Shown in pieces: positions 43,295-51,510 of a stretch of DNA of 64,000 nt. The position numbers and the translations under genes were made by a program. The notes beneath the pieces were generated by a model. The model had not been told where the DNA came from, did no database searches, and saw only the letters and a list, made by a program, of their open reading frames with translations. Origin of the DNA: an uncultured Flavobacteriaceae bacterium (lineage in GTDB: Bacteria > Bacteroidota > Bacteroidia > Flavobacteriales > Flavobacteriaceae); contig CANLWN010000003.1 in the NCBI GenBank assembly GCA_947494825.1, forward strand, positions 662,336-726,335. The letters run 5' to 3'. The first letter of the stretch is position 1, and each line of letters begins with the position of its first letter.

Positions 43295-44504
43295 GGCGCG
43301 ATTCCGTTTTTGGGTCATGGGGTTCGCATAGCAGCTGGTAGGCGCGGAACAGTGCCCGTGGCAGGTGAAAAAAGCCTTTCCATCCATTGGCCTTTGCTTG
43401 CCAGACCGGGCTTCCCTCGCGATTGAGGTAGCCGTACCACTCGCCCTGTTCCTTGTCCGGGAAATGGTCAAAGGTGTAGCGGTGTACCCTGATATACCAG
43501 GTTTCCAAATCTTTCCGGCCCGTACGCAAGTAGGCCAGCAGCAGGGCATATAGGGCTTCCCCATGGGGCCACCAGAGCTTTAGATCGGCCTCCAACGCAT
43601 GGGTGGGGGTCCCATCTACGTGGGTCAGGTAGCGGATGCCCCCAAATTCCCGGTCCCAGCCCTGCTCCAGGGAAGCGAGCATCATATCAACAGCGGTATC
43701 CATCAAGGATTCCTCTTTTCTTTCCAAGGCGATTTCCATTAGCATCCAAGCGGTCTCAATGACATGGCCCGGATGGGACAGGCGCCCTTCGGGCAGATTT
43801 AGGATGGCCGTGCCGTCCATGGCCACATTTTCCAGAAAAATCCGCTCCTTTGCTTTCCAGTGCCGACTTAGGATCGAATTGATGGAGGTATTGATGTCAT
43901 CCTCGAACTTCCTTTGGGGCCAGATATCCCTGAATACCCTGGCTACGGTAATGCGACACATATCATGGGCGTGCAAGTGGAACTCCGTAAAAAGCGGATA
44001 GCCCAACATGGGCGTATCGGAGGCCTGGCCCAGCCTGGGCATCAGAAAATCGTACATAATCCTGGCCCGTTGCCTAAGGGCTTTGCTTTGGGAGATCTCG
44101 GCATATTCCGCTACGGCCATGGTAGCGAACACCTCGGTATAGAGGCTCAATACCTTGGAAAGGGGCCGTCCCTGGCGGTCCAGGCGGAAGTACATTGTTC
44201 CGTCTTCCCGGAAGGCGTTTTTCATCATAAAATCCAGCCCATGTCCTGCCAATTCCCGCCAGCGTTCTTTTTCTTCATGCTTGCGGTACAGATGGCTGAA
44301 CATCCATATCTGCCGTGCCGTCATCCACATATCCTTATCGCCCGCATAGGCCGTACCTTTCCGGTCCAGCCGCGTAAGGTATCCCCCGTACTCCCGATCA
44401 ATGGAATGTTTCTCCCACCAGGGAAGCAAATCATCGAAAAGTGCCGACCGATACATTTCCCTTAGTCCGTTTATCCGAATGCCTTCTGTCATTTCAGTTT
44501 TCAA
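43287..44504 (-). CDS. AGE-family (N-acylglucosamine 2-)epimerase/isomerase
   Basis: The 405-residue protein is an (alpha/alpha)6-barrel of the AGE superfamily. Motifs are EYGGYLTRLDRKG near the N-terminus, WMTARQIWMFSHLYR, LSHPGHVIETAWMLMEIA with the catalytic-type His and Glu, and LKLWWPHGEALYALL near the C-terminus. Family members interconvert glucose/mannose-type sugars, free, N-acylated or in beta-disaccharides. Specificity cannot be read here, although the pairing with a sugar porter resembles mannoside-use clusters. It is the first gene of the three-gene minus-strand operon. Confidence 0.88.
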   Translation of the reverse strand: MKTEMTEGIRINGLREMYRSALFDDLLPWWEKHSIDREYGGYLTRLDRKGTAYAGDKDMWMTARQIWMFSHLYRKHEEKERWRELAGHGLDFMMKNAFREDGTMYFRLDRQGRPLSKVLSLYTEVFATMAVAEYAEISQSKALRQRARIMYDFLMPRLGQASDTPMLGYPLFTEFHLHAHDMCRITVARVFRDIWPQRKFEDDINTSINSILSRHWKAKERIFLENVAMDGTAILNLPEGRLSHPGHVIETAWMLMEIALERKEESLMDTAVDMMLASLEQGWDREFGGIRYLTHVDGTPTHALEADLKLWWPHGEALYALLLAYLRTGRKDLETWYIRVHRYTFDHFPDKEQGEWYGYLNREGSPVWQAKANGWKGFFHLPRALFRAYQLLCEPHDPKTESRHA

Positions 44505-44732
44505 TTGTTAGTTTGTTCCATATCGGTTTTTCCATTCCATTTTTAGAAGTGGTGGCCCAGGGCCTTCCCCCGAGCAAATCACTTGTAATATTGAACCAAT
44601 AAAACTTGAATGAAAATGCGGCGTAATAAGTGGGCGCATATGGTAATAAATGGTGTTGATTTGCGGGTTTTGTTAAAACTGGCCCAAGTTGCTTAGCGCA
44701 CTGTGCGTCATCGTCTTTTTTCCCATCTCCTT

Positions 44733-44757
44733 AAAAAAGACCCCAGCTTCCGGGGCC
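44733..44757 (-). terminator. Terminator-like hairpin upstream of the epimerase operon
   Basis: On the minus strand CCCCGGAAGCTGGGG is followed by T-rich TCTTTTTT, a good intrinsic terminator shape. No minus-strand gene precedes it for over 3 kb, so it could be a leader attenuator of the epimerase operon, or it may stop antisense transcription. The rest of 44505-44878 shows nothing else clear. Confidence 0.45.
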
Positions 44758-44878
44758 AAAGGCTACCTGCTTTGAATAATTTCTCGTACCTTGATCATGG
44801 AAAGCGGTACGGCATTTGGTTCGTGCCGTTTCCTGAACGCAGCTAGTAGTATATCGTCTCCCTTAAATACCCGTGATC

Positions 44879-46966
44879 ATGAGGTTTTTGGAAACGAATG
44901 GTTGGATGCATTTTTCTCTGGTTTTTTTTGATGCCCTAAAAAAACTACCCCTCCTTTTTTGTCTGTGCGGTACCCTCTTGATGGTATTTCCCCAAGATTC
45001 CAATGTTGAAACTCGCATAAACGAATTAAAGCTGAAGCTTGCAGCAGCGCACGAAAAAAGCGATCAGCTGGTGTTGCTCGATAGCTTGGCCAAGCTTGTT
45101 CGGGACCAAGCGGGATATCCTTATGATTCCCTGGCCCGTAGAACCATAGCCCTGGCTTTTGAACAGGATTCCGTAAAAATCGGTACGGAACAGACTTCCA
45201 ATCTTATCGCTTATTTGAATTCCACGGCGCAAAGGGCTCGGGAGGGCATGGCGGTGTTTTTGCGCTTTCAGGAACGGGATATTGTTTTGGACGATCCTCT
45301 GTTAGTGGCCCAATTGTACGCCAATGGGGCCGACAGCCATTATTTCTCCGGGGAACTCGCTGCCGCCATCCCCCTCTATGACGCCGCCGTGGCCTTTGCC
45401 CTAAAGGGACAGGATTCCATGTTGTATGCCCTGATCAGAACCTACAAAGCCGCGGCCTACTCCGATATCGGTAAATTTGCCGAAGCTTCCCAAGCCTTGT
45501 CCGAAAGTGCCCGGTTCTTTCAGCGGGCCCGGGATACGACATCCCTACTGCGTGCCAGGAACTCCCTGTCTATCCTGTACAGCCAAAACGGTTTTTTTGA
45601 GGAGGCCAAAAAAGAGCGGGACGAAATCATGGCGGTGGTCAGGGCAAGGCAGGACAACAACGCACTGATTCCGCTATTGTACAATGCCGCCCGTGATTTT
45701 GACAAAATGGACAAACAAGCGGAACGCATCGCTGCCCTTGGCGAAGCCTACGCCTATGCGCTTGGACCGGAATACGATCAACCCCTTGGGCCCGTATTGG
45801 CTTATGGCCTGTTGAAGGCCTATGTACAAAACGACAGTGTGGTGCAAGCGGAGCGGATGTACCAAAAAATACGGACTGATTTTGCCCAGGACACCCCTGT
45901 TCCCTACGAATGGCTATACCATGAAGCCCTTGCCAACTACCACTTGGCCAAGGGAAATTATACCAAGGCCTTGGGGAACGCAAAATGGGTATTGGAATAC
46001 GGAACCCGTTCGGGCGAATTTGAACTGGTGTATGATGCGAACAAGCTTTTGGCCCAACTGTACGAAGCCCTGGGCAATACGGCGCTTTCCTATCAACATT
46101 ACCGGGCGTATATGCATCATAAAGATTCGATCGGCAGCGTTCAAAAGATCAAAGCCTTGTCGTATTACCAAACCTTGTACGAAACGGAAAAACAGGATTT
46201 TAAGATCAAGGCCCAACATACGGAAATAGCCTTGCTGGACACTAAAAATAAACTGAAGACTCAATGGATCTTATTTGGTGGCTTGGGACTATTGGCCTCC
46301 TTCACCATCGTTATTTTACTCTATGCCCAAAGATTTAATCGAAAAAAAAGAAAATTACAGACCCAGTTCGCCCAGCACCTTATCAAAAACCGGGAGGATC
46401 AGTACACCCATGTATCCCGTGAGCTGCACGATAGTGTGGGCCAAAAATTGATGCTATTGACCAAGAAAATGCGAGGCAATGGAAACAGCGACACCACAAG
46501 CCTGGCGGAAAGCGCGCTGGAAGAACTGCGGACCATCTCGCGGGGCCTGTATCCGGCCGATCTGGAAAGTTTGGGGGCCACTAAAGCCATTGGGGCCATG
46601 ATCAACGAAGTGGATGCCCATACCGATATTTTGTTTACCCATGAGCTAGATGATATAGACCGGGTATTGGACAAGGAAAGTGCGCTGCACCTATACCGCA
46701 TTGTTCAGGAAGTGCTGAACAATTTGGTAAAACATTCCGGCGCCAAAGCCGCCTCGGTGCGTATAACGCATAGGGGAAACACCGTTGAAATGGTCATCAA
46801 CGACAACGGTAAGGGATTCGATTTTGAAGAAAAGATCAAACAAAGTACAAGCCTGGGTATGCGTACACTTTTGGAGCGTGCCAAGATCATACACTCCCGC
46901 TTCCATGTGGAAAGCGTACCTTCCAAAGGAACGACCATAGCCTTAACCATAGCCGTTCAAAAATGA
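44879..46966 (+). CDS. TPR-containing sensor histidine kinase, HisKA_3/NarL type
   Basis: ATG 44879 is preferred over GTG 44873. The 695-residue protein has an N-terminal signal or membrane helix and periplasmic TPR-like helices (residues 80-440). A transmembrane helix lies near residues 463-482, followed by a short coiled coil and a HisKA_3 dimerisation domain with the phospho-acceptor SRELHDSVGQK (His near residue 516). The HATPase domain has LVKHSGAKAASVRI, NDNGKGFDF and GMRTLLERA. It overlaps the following response regulator by four bases, so they form one two-component system. Confidence 0.92.
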   Translation: MRFLETNGWMHFSLVFFDALKKLPLLFCLCGTLLMVFPQDSNVETRINELKLKLAAAHEKSDQLVLLDSLAKLVRDQAGYPYDSLARRTIALAFEQDSVKIGTEQTSNLIAYLNSTAQRAREGMAVFLRFQERDIVLDDPLLVAQLYANGADSHYFSGELAAAIPLYDAAVAFALKGQDSMLYALIRTYKAAAYSDIGKFAEASQALSESARFFQRARDTTSLLRARNSLSILYSQNGFFEEAKKERDEIMAVVRARQDNNALIPLLYNAARDFDKMDKQAERIAALGEAYAYALGPEYDQPLGPVLAYGLLKAYVQNDSVVQAERMYQKIRTDFAQDTPVPYEWLYHEALANYHLAKGNYTKALGNAKWVLEYGTRSGEFELVYDANKLLAQLYEALGNTALSYQHYRAYMHHKDSIGSVQKIKALSYYQTLYETEKQDFKIKAQHTEIALLDTKNKLKTQWILFGGLGLLASFTIVILLYAQRFNRKKRKLQTQFAQHLIKNREDQYTHVSRELHDSVGQKLMLLTKKMRGNGNSDTTSLAESALEELRTISRGLYPADLESLGATKAIGAMINEVDAHTDILFTHELDDIDRVLDKESALHLYRIVQEVLNNLVKHSGAKAASVRITHRGNTVEMVINDNGKGFDFEEKIKQSTSLGMRTLLERAKIIHSRFHVESVPSKGTTIALTIAVQK

Positions 46967-47613
46967 AAGATAAACAAGACATCACCCTCCTAATTGCAGA
47001 CGACCACCCCATGTTGTTAAAGGGACTTTATGAAGAACTGGTGGCCAAAAACTACCACGTTATCGGGCAGGCAATGGACGGCATGCAGGCCCTGGAAGGT
47101 ATTCTGACCCAACGGCCCACCCTGGCACTTTTGGACATTGACATGCCCCTCTTGACGGGGTTTGAAGTGATAAAAACCGCTAGGGAAAAGGGCGTGAAGA
47201 CAAAATTCATCGTGCTCTCCTTTCACAAAAGGCTGGCGTACGTAACCCAGGCGAAGGCCCTTCATATCCACGGATATTTACTAAAGGAAGATCCCTTTTT
47301 CGAAATTGAACGCTGTATCCAGGCCGTCCTTGAGGGCCATACGTATTTCAGCGCTTCCTTTGGTACGCTGGCTTTGGAAAACGCGGGCAAGGACCTGAAA
47401 AAGTTGCGCTTGCTTACCCCTTCCGAGCTTACCATCCTAAAGCTTGTGGCAAAACAGGAGTCCACCAACACCATTGCCGATAAACTGGGGGTTTCGGTCA
47501 GGACGGTGGAGAAACACCGAAGCAACATCATTGGCAAGCTGGCCCTGGAGGGCGGCACCAATACCCTTACCAATTGGGCCCTGACCAACAAGGAGACCAT
47601 CCTGGAACTTTGA
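46963..47613 (+). CDS. LuxR/NarL-family response regulator
   Basis: The 216-residue protein has a receiver domain (LLIADDHPMLLKGL with the acidic pair, ALLDIDMPLLTGFE with phospho-acceptor Asp near residue 58, Lys in YLLKED). A GerE helix-turn-helix follows (LTPSELTILKLVAKQESTNT IADKLGVSVRTVEKHRSNII). It is the cognate partner of the overlapping kinase gene and would act as a DNA-binding transcription regulator. Confidence 0.93.
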   Translation: MKDKQDITLLIADDHPMLLKGLYEELVAKNYHVIGQAMDGMQALEGILTQRPTLALLDIDMPLLTGFEVIKTAREKGVKTKFIVLSFHKRLAYVTQAKALHIHGYLLKEDPFFEIERCIQAVLEGHTYFSASFGTLALENAGKDLKKLRLLTPSELTILKLVAKQESTNTIADKLGVSVRTVEKHRSNIIGKLALEGGTNTLTNWALTNKETILEL

Positions 47614-47620
47614 CCCTTGC

Positions 47621-47636
47621 AGTACTACGTAGTACT
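47621..47636. promoter_or_regulatory. Perfect 16-base palindrome, possible operator
   Basis: AGTACTACGTAGTACT is its own reverse complement. It sits eight bases after the stop of the LuxR regulator and about 40 bases ahead of the predicted promoter of the LytTR regulator, a suitable place for an upstream operator. Confidence 0.5.
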
Positions 47637-47662
47637 ACCTATATTTTACGTGTTGTCGCTTA

Positions 47663-47693
47663 TTTCACCCCCTTGGATCGGTCCCTACCTTTG
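47663..47693 (+). promoter_or_regulatory. Predicted Bacteroidetes-type promoter
   Basis: TTTC (47663-47666), a 19-base gap and TACCTTTG (47686-47693) match the -33 TTTG / -7 TAnnTTTG consensus with one mismatch. It is 18 bases ahead of the ATG at 47712, suggesting a short leader. Confidence 0.6.
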
Positions 47694-47711
47694 ACTCTAA
47701 AAAGGTGTGCT

Positions 47712-48452
47712 ATGAGAGCTCCCAAACTTAGGGCCTATATCGTAGAGCCCGACCCCCGGGCACTGCAGGCGCTTTTGTCCATGCTAAAGCACTACTTCCC
47801 GGAAATCCAGGTCTTGGGGTCCGCCCCCAATGGGGCCCGGGCCCTGTCCAAGATCAATGCCCTGGCCCCTGATATTGTTTTTTTGGAGATTGCCCTAAAA
47901 AATAGCTGTGGTTTTCAGCTTATGGAACGCTATGGCAGGCCCTGTAGTTTTATCATTACAAGCAGTGTGGATACCTACGCCCTTAAGGCCATTGCCCTTA
48001 ACGTGACGGCCTATCTGTTAAAGCCCCTGGATCTGAAGGAGGTTTTGGTCGCCATCAACAAGGCCAAACAACAGCTATTGCCCTCCTATGAGGGGTATGC
48101 AAAGGACATCGGGACCGCCTATGCTATCGATATCCTTGCGCTGCCCTCAAAGGACAAGGTGGAACTGGTGGCCAAAAAAGACATTGTTTACCTAAAAGCC
48201 GAAGGGCGCTACACCCAATTTTTGTTGCGCTGTGGGGCCGCCAAATTGGCGAGTAGGAACCTAGGGTCGTTTGCCCGTTTGCTTCCTCCCAATCAGTTTA
48301 TCCGGGTGCACCATTCCTATTTGGTGAACATGGCCTATGTAACCCATTTGGACAAGGCCGGGGGCTACTATTTGGAATTGATGAACGGGCGCTATATTCC
48401 GGTGTCCAAACGCAAGCTGGAGGTGTTGAACCGCTTTTTGGGGATAAAGTGA
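47712..48452 (+). CDS. LytTR-family response regulator
   Basis: ATG 47712 (MRAPKLRAYIVEPDPRALQA) starts the receiver domain directly; the frame upstream crosses the predicted promoter and is discarded. The 246-residue protein has a receiver with atypical residues. VEPDP replaces the usual acidic pair and PDIVFLEIALKN has Glu where the phospho-acceptor Asp is expected, while YLLKPLD keeps the Lys. A LytTR DNA-binding domain follows (IVYLKAEGRYTQF, FIRVHHSYLVNM). The altered acceptor suggests phosphorylation-independent control. No LytS partner is adjacent. Confidence 0.88.
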   Translation: MRAPKLRAYIVEPDPRALQALLSMLKHYFPEIQVLGSAPNGARALSKINALAPDIVFLEIALKNSCGFQLMERYGRPCSFIITSSVDTYALKAIALNVTAYLLKPLDLKEVLVAINKAKQQLLPSYEGYAKDIGTAYAIDILALPSKDKVELVAKKDIVYLKAEGRYTQFLLRCGAAKLASRNLGSFARLLPPNQFIRVHHSYLVNMAYVTHLDKAGGYYLELMNGRYIPVSKRKLEVLNRFLGIK

Positions 48453-48545
48453 GGCCTATCAACAACGGCCGCGTTATGGGGCATTCCGACATACAACAAG
48501 ATTCGTGTTTTTCACAGGAGCCTTTGTGGTGCTGTCGTGCTTTAT

Positions 48546-48983
48546 TCAACTTTCCTCCAGGTATTCCTTTAGGCTTTCCTTAATAAAATAGTTCCAGCCG
48601 GCCACCCCACTTTCCCGTTTAAATTCAGGGATATGGTCAGGAAATTTCTCAAGGACGGTGAAAGTCAACCTTAATTTTGTCCGATGCCCTTCCGCCATGA
48701 GCTCAAAGGTCGAGATCCCACGGCCCGGATACCCCTCGAATTGCCATTCATAGGCTATTTTCTTCAAGGGGATCACTTCTGTCAATTTCCATAGGTGTGG
48801 GAATGTTCTATCTTCCACCTGAATGACAAATCGCGTCTTAAAGCCTACCACAGGCTCAAAAGATGCGATGTTGGGAAAAAACCATTGTGTCATTTTCCCT
48901 TGTTCGGTTATCGCTTCCCAGACGTTTTCCAAAGCGGTGTCAAAAATCTGTTCTACAACAATGGGTTCATCTTCTTTTTTCAT
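48546..48983 (-). CDS. SRPBCC/AHSA1-family protein
   Basis: The 145-residue protein starts with VVEQIFDTALENVWEAITEQ GKMTQWFFPN, the characteristic opening of START-like AHSA1 proteins, and ends with AGWNYFIKESLKEYLEES, the long C-terminal helix. It forms a hydrophobic ligand-binding cavity. The role in the cell is not predictable. It is monocistronic and lies next to the minus-strand cassette-like genes. Confidence 0.85.
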   Translation of the reverse strand: MKKEDEPIVVEQIFDTALENVWEAITEQGKMTQWFFPNIASFEPVVGFKTRFVIQVEDRTFPHLWKLTEVIPLKKIAYEWQFEGYPGRGISTFELMAEGHRTKLRLTFTVLEKFPDHIPEFKRESGVAGWNYFIKESLKEYLEES

Positions 48984-49018
48984 GAGGTGTTCATTTTATA
49001 GCTAGCTGTTCTTTACAT

Positions 49019-49055
49019 GAAGCACAACGGTTTGGATAAACGCCCATTTTAATGA
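49019..49055 (-). repeat. attC-like site at the left end of the minus-strand array
   Basis: Read on the minus strand, GTCATTAAAATGGGCGTTTA (overlapping the stop of the glycosylase gene) leads to AAACCGTTGTGCTTC, with box GTTGTGCTTC at 49019-49028. The left half is degenerate. Confidence 0.45.
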
Positions 49056-49516
49056 CTTTTGTTTCTTGATATGTGCGGGCTTTGTTCCTTTATTATTTCC
49101 CATGCTTCAACATCTCCATCCACCACCGAAAAAAGTGGATGAGGGTCAGGTAATTCAATTTTCACTATTTCCTTGAATCTATTTTCATCCCGGGATTTCA
49201 ATTTATGGAGCAAGTGTTCAAACTCATATCCAAGTTGTCCCTTCGTTACCTTCAATTTAACGACATTAATTTCCCAGTTGATTTTTTCCTTACTAAAATT
49301 ATATCCTCTCTCAACAGCTTCGTGATATACTGATATCCAGTATTGATTGATACATGCACTTGGATTGATTGTTTCCTTGAATCGATTAAGTTGGGGATGA
49401 TTTTTATACCCTTTAGTATTTCCTTCCAAAACATGTTTTGCCAGTAAAGTTTCGCGCCATAAAGCCACGAGCCCTTTAGTATCAAGGTATTTTGGATGTA
49501 AAGACCAAATTCTCAT
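49049..49516 (-). CDS. Pyrimidine-dimer DNA glycosylase (T4 endonuclease V / DenV-like)
   Basis: The 155-residue protein opens with MRIWSLHPKYLDTKGLVALW RETLLAKHVLEGNTKGYKNH PQLNRF. This is the conserved N-terminal block of the pyrimidine-dimer glycosylase family, in which the N-terminal region carries the catalytic amine and a Glu. The enzyme would excise UV-induced dimers in DNA. The gene sits between two attC-like sites in the minus-strand array, so it appears to be cassette cargo. Confidence 0.85.
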   Translation of the reverse strand: MRIWSLHPKYLDTKGLVALWRETLLAKHVLEGNTKGYKNHPQLNRFKETINPSACINQYWISVYHEAVERGYNFSKEKINWEINVVKLKVTKGQLGYEFEHLLHKLKSRDENRFKEIVKIELPDPHPLFSVVDGDVEAWEIIKEQSPHISRNKSH

Positions 49517-49526
49517 TGTTCATTTC

Positions 49527-49668
49527 CAGTTAGCACACAACGGTTTAGTTTTGATACGTTGCCGACATTTCTGCAGGAAACTGTCCGCCGAAGTCTTAAG
49601 TCAGTAAATAAGCCCTGGATTTCCCTGTCCGATAGGCAGCCAGGTTATAGGTTTTGTTGAGTGTAGTG
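49527..49668 (-). repeat. attC-like site (minus strand)
   Basis: On the minus strand it opens with CACTACACTCAACAAAACCT (from 49668) and closes with AAACCGTTGTGTGCTAACTG (to 49527). The interior includes GCCTATCGGACAGGG and a GGACAGTTTCC segment also present in the first site of the plus-strand array. Confidence 0.7.
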
Positions 49669-49671
49669 ATT

Positions 49672-50262
49672 TTATTTCAAATTCCATTTTTTTAATATTT
49701 TATCAATTTTCTCTTTTTCAAATCCCAACATAGATTGATTGACATCAAAGTTCACCAATAAATCTTCTCCATCTTTCATATGAGCGTGATGCCCATAAGT
49801 TTCTCCATTCATATTCCAATGAGTTGTTGTTTCCAACGCTTCATAATCTGCGAAATCAGCATTTGGATTTATGAAAGTATTATACTCAAAATCCATTCTG
49901 TTTTGCCACACCCAAAAACTTTTTGTAAAACAAATCTTTTTGCTTTTGTGGTAAGGTTTTGTTTTATCTACTTTCTTATTCGACCAATATTGGCAATACC
50001 ATTTGTTTTCTAAAAAACGATAGCTGGTGGTATCAATAATTTCAGAAGGAAAGCCGTTCATTCCTCTAACTGGCGATTGTAATACAATACTGTCCAATTT
50101 CCAACTTTCTGTTATTGGCTTTAATCCATATTCTATCCGTTTTCTATTTAGTTCAACGTCATATTTGTTTGACAAATTATTGCTAATAGGAATTGCTAAA
50201 ACTGAATAGGCAATAATCAGTCCTAGTGTCAGATAAACTATATTTCGGATTTTCTTATTCAA
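49672..50262 (-). CDS. Single-pass membrane protein, paralogue of the gene at 5715-6302
   Basis: The 196-residue product has an N-terminal signal-anchor helix (MNKKIRNIVYLTLGLIIAYS). Its outer domain shares RFLENKWYCQYWSN, KPYHKSKKICFTKSFWVWQN and HMKDGEDLLVNFD with the plus-strand paralogue. Function is unknown. GTTGTGTGCAATG (50279-50291, minus) and CACTACACTCAAC (49656-49668, minus) bracket it and are inverse complements at 10 of 13 positions. Confidence 0.85.
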   Translation of the reverse strand: MNKKIRNIVYLTLGLIIAYSVLAIPISNNLSNKYDVELNRKRIEYGLKPITESWKLDSIVLQSPVRGMNGFPSEIIDTTSYRFLENKWYCQYWSNKKVDKTKPYHKSKKICFTKSFWVWQNRMDFEYNTFINPNADFADYEALETTTHWNMNGETYGHHAHMKDGEDLLVNFDVNQSMLGFEKEKIDKILKKWNLK

Positions 50263-50278
50263 CCTTCAGTTCGATTTA

Positions 50279-50350
50279 CATTGCACACAACGATCCGGGC
50301 TATGATTCCTGCTTGCTCTTCAAAGGCAGGTTAGAGCCATTGTTACTCCC
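50279..50350 (-). repeat. attC-like site (minus strand)
   Basis: On the minus strand: GGGAGTAACAATGGCTCTAA.., interior CCTGCCTTTGAAGAGCAAGCAGG hairpin, then GAATCATAGCCCGGATCGTT with box GTTGTGTGCAATG. This is one of the best matches to the plus-strand sites, although it lies 33 kb away in opposite orientation. Confidence 0.8.
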
Positions 50351-50363
50351 GGTTTTTATCAAC

Positions 50364-50858
50364 TCAAAACCACATATTTCGAAATAAAAAAGGAAAAAGG
50401 CCAATTACAATCCCGATTATTAAACTTAGCTTATCCCCTTTGATATTCCATTCAGATTCATTGGTCCGAATCAAGTATACGGTCAGTTTGTATATTCCAA
50501 AACCAATTAAAGCTCTAAATACAATTTCGATGGCCAACCACCAACCAAATGCATAAGTAAACGCGCTTAACGAAAAGGAAAAAACTAAATTCACAAGTAT
50601 TCCTATGGTCAATGCCTTTATGGAATTCAACCAATTTTTGTTATCTACAAATATTTGAATTCCGGAAATACAGAGTAGGGTCCCAAAGATAAATTCCGCA
50701 ATAATACTCGAATTGGAGCGCATTATTATAAATAGGGTTGTGGTAAAATTATAGGTGAAAAAGTCCGTGAGGCTATGAATTATAAGGCCAATTCCAAAGG
50801 TTAGGAACATAAGCCCAAAAATCCAATTGATATTGTTCCTTTCAGTTATTGTTTTCAA
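50364..50858 (-). CDS. Four-helix membrane protein
   Basis: The 164-residue product has transmembrane helices at about residues 12-32, 40-65, 82-118 (likely two) and 142-160, with short loops. No family is recognised. GTTACCACC (50862-50870, minus) and GGGAGTAAC (50342-50350, minus) bracket it and are inverse complements at 7 of 9 positions. Confidence 0.75.
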   Translation of the reverse strand: MKTITERNNINWIFGLMFLTFGIGLIIHSLTDFFTYNFTTTLFIIMRSNSSIIAEFIFGTLLCISGIQIFVDNKNWLNSIKALTIGILVNLVFSFSLSAFTYAFGWWLAIEIVFRALIGFGIYKLTVYLIRTNESEWNIKGDKLSLIIGIVIGLFPFLFRNMWF

Positions 50859-50861
50859 ATT

Positions 50862-50920
50862 GGTGGTAACAATTGCACATAGTTATTGCCTAATATCGGA
50901 AAACATAGCCAATTATCATC
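50862..50920 (-). repeat. attC-like site (minus strand), right limit of the second array
   Basis: On the minus strand ATGATAATTGGCTATG (from about 50919) corresponds to the left arm and AACTATGTGCAATTGTTACC to the right arm. The left box is poorly defined. Confidence 0.45.
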
Positions 50921-50971
50921 TACTAACGATATCCAATCCTGTATTTAAACTTGTACTTTGTTCTTCTGGAC

Positions 50972-51475
50972 CTATTTCGAAAGTTGTTCGGACACCCATT
51001 GTTCTAGCCCGCCTTGTTCCTCAAGTTCAACCAATTTTTGCATCTTCTTATCCTTCCTTAGGCCTCCGGTTTGGTAAATTTTTATCGCGCTGCGTATCCC
51101 AGCCAAACTTCCTTGAAAAACATCTTTTGAATAATTGTTCTCCAAGGCATATTTTGTCCAGCCTGCCATAAAAAACACCAACAATTCACTATTCTTATTT
51201 GTGAAAGTCAGCACATTGGCATTCAATTCAAGTGTAACTGTAGGAGAATTGGTAAGCCACGCTACCAGGAGGGCATATTGCGCTTTATGCTTTTCCTTTT
51301 CCTCATTGATAGGTGTATTCTCTAGCCATTCAATGGTGCCGAGCACTTTTTTCTCACTGGCGATGAACTGCTCTTTGGTTACAGGTACTTCACTTAGGAG
51401 CTGTGATTCCTGGGCCGATGAGTAGGCGGTTAGGAATAAAAAAAATACGGCAAGGATACCTTTCGAATAGGTCAT
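50972..51475 (-). CDS. Exported helical protein of unknown function
   Basis: The 167-residue product has a signal peptide (MTYSKGILAVFFLFLTAYSS AQ). The mature part is helical with FIASEKKVLGTIEWLENTPI and LLVFFMAGWTKYALENNYSK segments, a pattern seen in small periplasmic Bacteroidetes proteins. It may be the first gene of the second array or the chromosomal neighbour. Confidence 0.75.
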   Translation of the reverse strand: MTYSKGILAVFFLFLTAYSSAQESQLLSEVPVTKEQFIASEKKVLGTIEWLENTPINEEKEKHKAQYALLVAWLTNSPTVTLELNANVLTFTNKNSELLVFFMAGWTKYALENNYSKDVFQGSLAGIRSAIKIYQTGGLRKDKKMQKLVELEEQGGLEQWVSEQLSK

Positions 51476-51510
51476 ATTTTAGTTTTTGGATTTTTCATAA
51501 TCAGGTGAAT

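Noticed and set aside
43319..43564. Longer N-terminus of the sugar transporter
   Set aside because: The extra 80 codons are antiparallel-frame translation of the epimerase 3' end, and sugar porters start about 15-25 residues before helix 1.
47574..47711. N-terminal extension of the LytTR regulator
   Set aside because: It overlaps the previous gene and spans the palindrome and promoter. The receiver domain begins right at ATG 47712.
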